Assembly: GCA_005406025.1 (NCBI GenBank)
Contig: BGZK01000222.1
Span: forward strand, 248,001-312,000
DNA from: Eumeta japonica
Taxonomy: Eukaryota > Arthropoda > Insecta > Lepidoptera > Psychidae
Reading direction: 5' to 3'
DNA length: 64,000 nt
This document shows, piece after piece, positions 49,701 through 61,700 of this stretch; the first letter of the stretch is position 1; each line of letters opens with the position of its first letter. Below the pieces are notes generated by a model, which saw nothing but the letters and a program-made list of their open reading frames with translations, made no database searches and was not told the DNA's origin. The position numbers and the translations under genes are program-made.

Positions 49701-52700
49701 AATAATTGTTTATAATTTCGAAAAAACTTAAGCAAAGCCTCGAAGATTTTTAATGTAAAGTTTGTTTATGGATTTACTTAGGTCTATGGTTACGGCGCGT
49801 CTAGTGCTGCAAGACAACTATTTAGCTCGGATTTACATTCAGTGGGTGCCCCGATCACTATACCGATGTCGGTTACATCACTTGTATGTGTAACGTTTCG
49901 CCATTTATACTTCAAAATCGCGTCGTAATGATACACGCTATTTTTTTTACTCAACTACTCAAACTAAACGTTAAAAACTACAAAATAATTAAGTATTGCT
50001 CTGGCGGCGGCGCTGGCGGCAAATTTTATTAATTAGAGAAAATGCAGGGAAATATATTACAGGGCCGCGTCAACTTATTGCACGCGAGCTTCAAGTTTTG
50101 TCGACCCCCATAACTTAGCTTCGGACGTGAAATATTTAATGTTCGAAACCCGATGGACGATACCAATACACTAATACATTATACAGTTGATCGACATTAA
50201 TACAACTATTAGTTATGTTTCAATGTTGTTGTTTTCAAAGGAGACGCAATAAGTAAAAGATTAAAGTTCTTCGTAACCGTTACGAACATCACGCCACAAG
50301 AATATCGAGTACTAATGATATTGAAAATAAAAAGCACTATCACTTCAGGCTATCACGTCATTAATCACAATAAAGGAGATCCCTAATAAAAAACTTTGTG
50401 TATCGACTCCGACGCACGACTGCAGTTCACCCCTTAAATACGATTGTCTTTGATTATGTTATAGACAAAGAGTTTAAACAAACACGTCTTTTATAATAAT
50501 TAAATTTTTGTCTTAATCTGTATTCTCGCTGATGACTCAGCTCTAGGCTTTTTGGCCGTCTTTATGAATATCTAGTGGTACTTTCGGTTTTTTTTGTCGA
50601 CGTCTGTACTCTCGGATAACGCTTGTATAAATTTCGCTCTTCATCAAATTTTCAATACTTAGGCTTAATATGACAATCAATTTTCAAGGAGTAAACTCCG
50701 ATAAATGAAAGGCTGTTACAAGTTTCCAAAACTCGCATACCTAAATAAACATTACTGCAATCATAATAAACATAAGCAAACCGAGTGAGGTAGATTGGTC
50801 AAGTGCCTGCAATGCAGATTGTGCACTATTCACTTTAGTTTAAATAAAATGAGCGCGGCGTGTGTAAGGAGTCGGTTATTGTAAAACGTCAAATCCATTT
50901 TTTTTAATTCCCGTACGAAAAACGATATTTAATTACCTTGCCTGTTTATTTAGTTTGTTTTTAAGTTAATAAAATGATAATCGATAAGTTTGTTCTGTGA
51001 TGATGATCGGGTTTATGTTTTTAATAAGTAATTAAAATAAACCCTAATTGATTTGTTGCAAGAGAAAAAAAAAATGGACCAATTTTTATAACATTTGATT
51101 ATTTGGCGGATTATAGAAATGGATTTTGAATTGAAATTTATGTCGAAATGCATGGATGATATATCATTTTAAGGACCATTTCGCTGAAAACTGGTTTAAA
51201 TTGTTTTAATTGACATTTTCTTGGGATAATATGGAAATAATGTTGCCGGTTAAAACGAAGAGAATTACCCACTCTGGGTGACACGATTTAAAAGAATATT
51301 TCAATATTTAAACACTGTCTCATATTTTATATAAATTTTCATCTTTTATAGTAATACTTTATAGAAGTGTTCATTGCAATGAAAAGGTTCTGACTAATTA
51401 AAATAAACAGAAAGTTGAGATCTTTCTAACAGATTGTGTTACTTCTGATTTCTATTTGCTCAGAGAACTCACTTTTGTTTCTTTAATATTCCTCTCTGCT
51501 ACCTCGTTCTCTTCTGTCTTCTTCTTTTTGCAACAATTCAGTTTGCTTATTGTACTCGTTTTCGCTTTTTCGACATCGTCTTTTGTCGCTTTCTTCTCTT
51601 TTCCAATCTCATCGTCTTCAACCTCAGGTTTGACACAACATGCGCAGCACTTCGTCTTCTGTGCGCATTTGCCCAACAGCCTTTGGGGCATGTTCTTCTT
51701 TTTGGCATCGTCATTAGCTTTGGGGTCTTTCTTGGAGTCTTCATTGGAGGCATCTCGAGCTGCAGCAGTGGCTTTCTGAGTTCGCGGCGGTGGTTTTGGT
51801 GTAGTGCTCGTACTCTGTGGAAACCTAAAAGGCGCAGGACGATTAACTCATATGTTTTTCACGAGGAATCTATCCACTTAATATTTTTGTGTGAATCTAA
51901 TTGTGTTATCATTACATTTAAATGTTAAATGTACGTAAATGTTTTGTCTGATTTCAGTGAAAACATAGCAAACATAATATATATGAATAACATGAAGTCA
52001 GCCTTATTATACATTGATACAGCTCACTACAAAATGCCAATTTAAAGTCATACAGAAAGATAGTTGTATTTATTATACAATATATTTTGTGTTAGTGTTA
52101 AGGTGTCATATATCAGATTAATTGTAATTGGATTGTTGTGAATTGGATTGCGATGAAATTGTAACATTGCATTATTATGAAATAAAATTCCTAAAAACAA
52201 GGGAATTTCAATTAGTGCGGTCATGCATTTCGCTTTTACCTGAGGAGCGTCGATTGGCCGGGATATCTATAAATTTCCAAAAAGAAACGTTATAAATATT
52301 TTAATGTATTAAATAATTGCTACAAACGGACAATATTGTAATATTATTTTACCCATTTCCATTGCCGTACCGCTTTGGCAGAAGCTCGTTGGGCAAAATG
52401 TACACAGTCCGGTTGTGTATCATGATTCCGTACGAACTTCACAGCACTCAAATCTACGACGTGATTCGAAAATGTTAACTGTCATGGCGACAGCAAATTT
52501 AGCGGGAAACACACAATGTTAGACAAACTTACTGTCACAAAACTGAACAAAAATGTATAATTTTGAATCGGAATATAGGTAAAGAGCTTTCGTGATTGGT
52601 CATTTCCGACCGTTAGAAGCTGCTGTCGTACAATGCCATTTTAAAAATTCACTTTTGACATTATTTATATAAAAAAATCACATTTTATAAAAACGACCTC

Positions 52701-55700
52701 GGCGTTGTGACCGCGCGAGTTCGCGCGCCGACTGCCGGAGCTTTGTCCAAAGCTGCATTACTAAGAATTACGTGAAAGTTCACGTCTGTAGCGCGACAAA
52801 GTATTTTTGATAGTTGAAAAATATACATTATTTATTATAAGAAAAATAAATGTTTAATTATTACTGCAAACAAAGTACACAAAAACTACAGGAAAAATGT
52901 GAAGGATTTTTTTGTACTTTTGACAGCCACATATGTATTTAAAGTAGTTATATTCCAGGCACCTAATTTCATATTAATCAAAAACTTTGTTATAATAAAT
53001 TTTAAATTAGAATACATTACAATTGCGTAGAAAATTTGCAATGAAAACAGCAAAGGAAGGATTATCGAACACATAAACTAATTAAAAGCCTTTCGTTGTA
53101 AATTCTTTCATTATGCGTGTTTTCTATGAATACAGTTTATTTTTTATTTTTGTAATCTTTTATGTGTTTACTTAAAGACATATTAGACAAAAAAATATTA
53201 AGAATGGCTGAATAAATAATGTGTAAAAAAACTTTAAGAGTGTTTTTAATTGTTATGTACTTTGTTGCACAGTTACTAAGTATTTTTAAACATTACGCGT
53301 TCTTAAGTAACTTATTTTATACACCGTTTTCAAACTTCAACCGCAGGGGTAATTGGAATTTAATTCGGCATGAATATTGTTTTTGTCATGAAGAAAGTCA
53401 TGGGATCCATTATTTATTCCGCATAAGAGTGTTATTGGACTCGATGTTGCGATTGAGAGTAGAATCTGGAGGGAGACGAGGACGTTAGCATAGGACTACT
53501 AGTCCTACTACTACTACTACTACTACTCTAAAACTATACTGGAATTCTATATTACAAATCATACTAAAACAAAATCTTATTACATTATTGTTTCTAGTAA
53601 GTGTCATTGCCTACAAGACATTAATATTCAAAGTATCAAGACGTCATGTACGAAGTTTAAAAAAAATCGGTTATCGGCCCTCGAGTTTCCACGTAACAAC
53701 CCCTTATTTTCTGGTTTCTTTTCTACTAAAAGTTGTCGCTTTCCTCTTTGATTTTATATTACTCATAACTCATAATTAAGCTTTGTTATTTGCTGATGAC
53801 GTACGTGACCTTATAGCACCAAGTTTTTAGACAAATATATGTATTTAAGATTTTCTTCGGTTACCATGTATTTCAATTGCATAGATTTTTCTTACATCGG
53901 ACCATTGGTTCGTTTTAATTTTTTCCTAGTAAAAGTAATTTTAATTAAGTTTCGCATATCTATGGAACGTAAATAAAAAAACTATCCTACAATTTCAAAT
54001 TAAAGATTATTTTTGACTAAATTTTATTCCTAACTATATCAATCATTGTTGTATTACTAACTTTGACAGCTCACTACAAGGATTAAAAATTATTTGATTT
54101 TGATATTCCATCTTAAAAAATATTTTAACCTTTCATAAAATAAAGTTTTAATACGGAAAGCAAATCGATTGAGTTTGCCTCAAAAATTCAATTTATAAAT
54201 ATTAACATTTAAAATATCGGAGTGTAAACAAAACGTTTACCGAACTTATTGTTTTTAGGTAAAAATCAAACATATAAAATGTAATTCTAAAAATTTAAAA
54301 AGAGTAATATCTCATTAAAAAAGTTCTTACTTAGTGCCTTTCCGATTTTATAGCGATGGCAGTTACAATTCGGTATCTTTTCATATCAAATATTAATACA
54401 TTCGAGATATATGTATGTATAATTACCAAGGGTGTGGTGGTCCAGTGGTAGAAGACTTGATTCTAGGCGTTTGATATCAAGTACATCTTAATAAGTTTTT
54501 TTAAACTGAAATAGGTAATTTCGTTGGTACAAAATTATCAGAACTCTAAAAGAAAACATAGTGTGAAAATTCATCTTTCGAGGGTAGGTGAAAGTTTTCA
54601 TATACAGCGACGAGTTGGTGACCTGTCACTTTGGCTTCCAATTTGGACAAAACGTGGATTGTGGAGTACCATATCTGGCTATCTTTCATTGGGAGTAATG
54701 CCATGAGGCTGCAGAAAATATAAAATTTTGGTATTTCTCAAAAAGCCATCTGGTCTGTTCTGTTCCGATAATGTAGGATTGGACAATAGGCAAGTGCTAA
54801 CTATTAAGCAAATTTCACGTGAGAGTGGGTAGTCACCGACACCCATTGACACTCGCAACCCCAGAGCAGTCACTAATAAGTCGCTGGCTTCTTGGATAGG
54901 AATAGAATATCTGATGTAAGGTGGGGAGTGGATGATAGAGCAGAGTGGGTTAACTGAAGGGGGCGTGAGCCACTAAAACTCTCATCCACTGGACGAAATA
55001 CAACAGCGGGTGTTACTACGGTATTCTGTGGGAGTGTGGTATCTCATCCGTCGAGCTGGTCCATTTTCGTGCTGTGGCCAACGGCCACATATGGCTCTAA
55101 TAGGATAAAATTTTCAGATATTTTGTTCACCTGACACTAGTAATTATTATTAGAATGCACACGAACAATGATTCAAAAACTGAAGGGGAAATTAGTAATA
55201 TTGAAGATGAAATATTTTTTGAAAACTGAGTTAAATACCTTACCATGAAAAAAATAATAAATATGTTTTTTTTATTAAAGAAAAACGCGTCCCGTTATCT
55301 GCGTAATTCAGGTTTGTGCTTCGTCTGTCTGTATATGAATAGATATTTCTTGATTTCTGTAAATATCGAAGTGCGAACGCAACAAGAGTTGATTGGGATT
55401 TAAGGTGAAGTTTTTAGAAGTTTTAGACTTACTGTATTTCTGATCAGCAGATCATTTAAAGGTTTTATCCATCGAAACCTGAAACAACATTCCAGTCATT
55501 GCCGAAACTAATTCTTAAATTTATCTGAACTTCTATAATCGATTATTTATGAATGCTTAAATTGTTGGTGGCTCGCCCTTACGGATGCACATATTTAAGC
55601 TGTTTATCTCGTATATTTGAATTATTTGTATTTGAAATGCTTAAAAACGAAAACGTCAGTTATAAGTATCAAAATACATTTAGTTGTAATAAATATTTTG

Positions 55701-58700
55701 TTTCGGCATTATTCACCCCACTTCAGAATCACCTTATTTCAGACTAACGGGCGTGCACCCCCACTCTTGTCCACGGCGACTTATGTACGGACTAACAGCT
55801 TACCTAATACATGAAAAAAATTTGAAACCTAACATTTCCTGTAATGCGTAAGACTCGGTTTATCCTTCTTCAATGAGTAACGGAACGATGTGAATTTTGC
55901 AAATGATTGCTTGATGCCTACAAGACTACATGAGTGGTACAGACTATGTTTCATTTAGAAAAAAAATAGAAGGTTCCAGTTAAATAGTAATTATAATTAA
56001 CACTGTAGCTTGGAGAATCGATCTTAGTTGAATTTTGAAGTTACCCTTAAGATGTTTTTATTAGGTAAAAATGCATAGTTCAATCGGGATTCAAACTTAA
56101 GCAAAATTTAATAAAACTTCACGCAGACGAAACCGCGGGAAAGGTATAATGGGTAACAGGAATCGAAGAAGGGAAAAAGACTAGTATCGAAGTCAGCAGT
56201 GAAATTAGAACTGACACCGAGATGGGACCGCCGAGAATACGACCGGTCTCAAGATTATGGTTGAAAGAGTAGACGCTCGAGATGCTGAGTGAAGCAATTC
56301 ATTCTATTTTGACGCGGGAAGAGCCGTGGCCGAAGGCTAGTCAATTGAATACCTTTCGAAATTCACTCTTTCACTAAAGTCGTCAAGGAGATTTTAATAT
56401 CACTTATTTATGTTAAATGAAGCCATTTCTATTCGACAATACAACAGTATACCGACAAGACCTTTATAATGTATATGTATAGTGTTTCCTTTTTTATATG
56501 TAAGTGGACCCGCATGCTAATGAATGAAGCGGTCACGCCACGGTCCGCCAGGGGGCGCTCGATACCAAGTACTTGGAAAACTACGTATTTGCTTTGTATA
56601 GTAATATTTATTGATAAACAAAAATACAAAGTAAGAGGGATCCCGTATTATCGACTGATAAATCTTAGGATTTCCAAAAAAAATCTTCTATATAAATTAC
56701 CCTTCGGTTTTTGTAAATAAATTCAATAGTCTTCGAAAAAGTCCGAAAACAGCTTCTTCGTCTATTCCCCAAAGACGCGCTCACGGACGGCGAGCGGCGG
56801 AACACCACTGAGAAAATTATTTATCTATTCACAGGGGAAATCCAGAAATATGCGATATAGCAAACTTATTATACACTAGGTTTCCGCCCGCGGCCTTGCT
56901 CACATGGACGTGGAATGTGTTCCTTCATTTTTTTTATGGAAAGACCTCAATGTCACTCCTACTTCCGTTTCCGTTTTCGGTTCTGGTCTCAATTTCAATC
57001 CCGGTAATGGTTCACGATTCTGGTCCCCGTATCGCTTTCAATTCTGATACCGTTCGCGTTTCCGATTCGTACAAAGCCAGGGTAAATGCTATTATTGAAA
57101 TAAAATGTTGGCTATATTACTCTGGGATAGTTTTCTGTATATGAAAAAAAATTTATACTTCATACATCCCCACTACATCTGAGCATGACTTTTATTTTTT
57201 ATATCTGTTCATATTAAATAAAATCTATATGCTGTTGCAAACCAAGCTATATCTACCTGTGAAAACTGTTAAAATCCGTTAAGCAATTTCAGAGATGTGA
57301 GCGACTAGACAGAAAAAAGTTTAAATATTTTTATTTTCTGGTGCCCTCTCCATTTCTTATACATACTTTCAATGTACAGACACATCGGGTTCTACTATTT
57401 ATTATATGCTAAGATACGATACAGCAGACTTATTCCATTTTACGAATTTTCGTATTTTATTTTACTTAAACGCATTATTTAAACGTTTATTTAAACGCAT
57501 TACTACGGAATATGAAAATAAAATTGCTATCAAGTTGACACAAATATTTTGAAAGCGAGTGTTAAGCGAGTGTTACGATTAAACGTCTTACCATAATAGC
57601 AATACAAAATGTATCAAAAGGAACATACGTTTTGAAAGTAGATCGATAATTTAAAAAATGGCTAAGAGCATGTCGGACCATGCTCATTGTAGGGTTCCGA
57701 AGCCATTAATATACAAAAATGCACTACAAATAGGAAAAAGTAGGTTGTAACATTTTTTCCATGTTTCAAGTACAGAACAGTTATAAGCACTTTAGTCGCC
57801 TATAACTAGAAAAAGAAGTATATGTCGACTATTACAACCAAACTAGTTTAAACTAAAGCACATCATCAAAATTGCGTATCTTCATGGCACTTACATTCTT
57901 TTGTTGAGAAGTGCAGTTTTCGGCAATAACTCAAAAACGGAATATCCGATCATGATCAAAATAATTTTCATTGAAAGTATTTATTAAGCGTTACCTTCGT
58001 TACTATTTTCATATTTTTAGAGATGTGGTTTAGAAAATAGAGGTGGGGGGGACACAATCTCTAAAACTTTCGGAGTGAAACCTATAAATGGTTTAAAAGG
58101 AACTGTCGAAATATGTACCATTCGTTGATGTGTGCTGAATTTTTTTTTGTTACATGTATGGAATATCCCCCTAAAAATATTTATTTTTGTTATTAAACCA
58201 CTAAACTAAGCAGCGGCTTATACAAGACACCTACACTACAAATTCCATCAAAATACGTCTTGTAGTTTTTGAATAAAACGCCTGTGACATATGGACGGAC
58301 GGACACGAAACTACAAGGATTCCGTTTTTGCCGTTTTGGTTCGGAACCCTAAAATGGATTTCTAAGGAGCCTTTTATTAAACAGACGTTTGAAGGAGATT
58401 CAATTTTACTTGATTACTACTTAAACGGTAGCGCGATATTTGGTTGCAATAATCATCAAGTTTTTTAATATCCTTTCATATTTTGCCCGAAATGCATTGA
58501 TCGAATTCTATTGCGCAATATGTTCCTAAACTTCCTGATATTGAAAATGTTATCCTTCATAGGAAACTAACAATAAAACGGAGAACCGGATTTAAAATCG
58601 GTTAAAAACTACAAAATTATAGTTTATCAAAGAGTATACAAATGAAAGCGAAAAGAGAGAAATAATTCTTAATTAATAATTGCTATTAACTCTCTCCGAG

Positions 58701-61700
58701 TATAAGCGTTTTACTTAGTGGAATAAATTGAATGTCTGTGTTATAAGTAGAAACGATACAATCGCAGCTCTGTCTGAAGATAGTTTTATGTAAGAGCGGA
58801 ACCAGGAAGTCCAGGAATAATCACACGGTTCTCTGTGCACGTGCCAAAGTAGAAACAGTGGACTCCGAAAAAGGAGGGCCTCGGCAAAGGAGAGAGTGAC
58901 GTTCCCTCCCGGGAGACAGGTCTTTGATGGATTTGACCATTGCGTAAGTGAAAAGCGATCGTAGCGCTTTCCTCGTGCATGCTACAATGCTCTGAGGATT
59001 TGAGTATGCGAGTGGGGATTATGTCGAATACCCTCGAGGTCACTGTCGACTTCACCATTGCACAGCGTACAGTCGTTTGCAAATTAATAGTTTTTTTTTC
59101 CAGTATTGGCTTTCATACGAATAAGTAAAAATGTTATATATGTTTTTCAGTGAATGTATCTTATTCGCCATATTATGTGTATTTAAATGTAATATTAATC
59201 TACTGCAGCAGAGCCATATTGCGATCAAGTTAGTTGCAGCACAGAAATGTGCCGGCTGGACAGGTGAAATACCACATAATCGCAGAATACGGATGTGAAC
59301 TAGCAGCTTTCGCCGTTTCCTTTCGTCCAGTGGGTGAGGGTTCCGGTGGGACACTCCCTCTCTCGTCCTTCTATCAACACGACCCCCTCCATTGGATATT
59401 CTATTCGCTTCCAAGAGCACGGCAACGCACTAGTGACCCCTCTGGGATTGCGAATATTCATGAGCGGCGGTGATCGTCTACCCACTGATGGCTCACCTGC
59501 TGATTTGTCCTTTGACTATGTTATAAAAAAGAGAGTCGAATAGCTTTTGTAAAATGAGTTGAAAAGTAAAAGTATGAAAAATGCAACTTAGACGTTTATT
59601 TTGTTTCATAGATGATTCGTTTCACTTTTTGAAGTTGTTGATATTTGGCTTTAAGAGAAGAAAACCCATATAAGTATTCTGTTTATTTAGATTTAGGTGA
59701 TATTTTACAGGAATACGAATTTAAGGGCAGATTTGTTCTAAACCAAACTCTTAAATGTGTCGAAAACATGGCAAACCAGTATTTTTTTTTTAATTTTAGA
59801 TGTGGCCGTTTTCAAATTTTAAATTTTTATGTTACATCTTTAGAGGAATCCTGTTTTCAATGTTACAGTCCAACTCATCTCGTTTCGTGGGTTACAACTA
59901 CCAATCTCAAAAATACTTGGGCAAGTGTTATGACCAGCAGCTCTATAGACTAAAGAGGTCTGCTAACGAAATCATTTATTTAGTACGAAAGTTAAGCAAT
60001 AAAATGACGATCTTTTGCAAAGTGTATAGACTTAGTCAGATTCTGTGACTTTATAGACAATTTTTGATAAATTATAAATATAATAGTAGTAATAAATAAT
60101 GTCGATGTGTAAAGGAAAAATAATGTTTCTGAATTTGTGATAAAATAATCAGCTTAAAATGCATTTGAACAAACGTGATAGCTCACCCGCCATTGCTGTG
60201 CGCTGATTGGTCTGAACTATTACTGTCCGCCATCTTGTTATAAACTGTTATTTTACTGACGTTCGGAGTTGACACGTTGGAACTTTGAACTTCTACTTCG
60301 GGTTCCCCTTTAACCAAAGTCTCGTTCATTTTAACGAGTGTGTCAGTTGTTTTTGGCCCATTCCGTTTTTCATTGACAACCATGACAATAGGTTCTATGT
60401 TTTTCTTTACTTCATCTTTTGTCTTCTCTTTCAAAGCATCTACAAGTTCCTTGGGCGGTTCTTCTACAGGCGTTATAATGCTATCAACAATTTTCGTTGC
60501 TTCGGATCTAATTTCTTCAGCTACTTTTTCTGTTTTCTTTTCGATTCGTTCTTTGGATTCCGACACTTTTTCCTTTTCGTCTTTTATAAGCCTACTCACA
60601 TTTATTTCTTTCATAATGTTGTTCAGTTTCTCGTCTTTATCTTCTTTAACGTCATTTTTAGTTTTATCTGCCGCATTTCTAAATGCACTTCTCGCAGATT
60701 TTATTTCAGTCTCGACTGCTTTGAGAATATTCTCGGGAGAAACTTCTGGTGCTTTCAGGATGTCATCTATTTTTTGTTTTACTTTTTCCACTTGCGGGTT
60801 GTTGAAAGGCGGTTGTAAAGGCTTAAGTTTCACAGAATCATCCACAATTACTGTAGTTTTATTTTGGGTGGGTTGCACTGTGGGTTGAATTTTCGTTTTT
60901 GTATCATTTTGTTCTGTTTTGACAGTTTTTGTGTCATTTTCGACTTTCATTTCTTTCTCTGTATTACTATCTCCTACACCTTTTTCTTCACTTTTGTCTT
61001 CTACTTCTTTTGGGGCTAAAGAGTCTTTAGAACTAAGACGTTCAAATATTCCTTTCTCTCTAGCTTTTTCTAGTGCTGCAGGTAGTTGATTTGTAACAGT
61101 GGTAACAACTTCTAAAGGCTGTGCTGTAATAGCTGCAGTAGTCATCGATACCACATTTTTTTTGGTAAGTGTTACTAATTCACCTTTCTCGTTAGTAATC
61201 TTGTCATACTGTGTTTCGCTGTCTTGTGTCGGTTTTTCTTCGTGAGTTTCGGTCGTAGATTCCTTCTTGCCAGTTTCGACTGGAATTATTTCATCTTTAT
61301 CTTTCTTATTTTCTGATTTCTTATCTTCTATTTTTTGTTTATTGATATTACTTTTTTTATCAGAGTCATCCGTTTTGTCAATAGACTTAACGTTATTTTT
61401 TAAATCTTTCATACTATCTTTTTTCTTTAAGGTAGGCGGTTTAGTATTTAAAGTTTTTGTGCTGGGAGTACGGCTCAAATTTTTTATACTGTTAGTTCGG
61501 TTTATAGGTTTCTGAATATCTGGTTTAGTCGATTTACTCGATATGGAAGTTTTTTGCAGCGTACGTGTGCTAGGTGTCCTAGTTATTGGTTTATTCGTTA
61601 TTGTTTTATTTACTGTTCCTTTTGAGGCTGTGGTTGATTTTATTGGTATGTCTTTCTTTTTATCAGGACTCTGTGATCTGCTCGTGTGTCTACTTTGCTG

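Larger units (their letters stand above)
52424..60186 (-). other. Region between the giant exon and the 396-aa-form first exon
   Basis: About 7.8 kb. Holds the CpG-rich promoter candidate (52690-52800), a TAC/CTA microsatellite (about 53500-53530), a SINE-like element (54425-54520), R6 copies (54800-55120, 59215-59530), a degenerate TTCCG repeat (56880-57165) and the large dispersed repeat (57655-58355). A GC-richer ORF at 58786-59082 shows no recognisable protein and is probably repeat-derived. Confidence 0.6.

Noticed and set aside
54425..54520. Functional tRNA gene
   Set aside because: An A box is present, but the B box is degenerate and no cloverleaf with an acceptor stem can be drawn; a SINE head is more likely.
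58786..59082. 98-codon minus-strand ORF as a possible stum exon
   Set aside because: No family match or good flanking splice sites with the right phase, and the sequence looks repeat-derived.
60285..60888. Plus-strand ORFs of 177 and 182 codons opposite the giant minus-strand exon
   Set aside because: They are antisense shadows of the Lys/Glu/Ser-rich frame, giving Phe/Ser-rich nonsense with no splice or start context.
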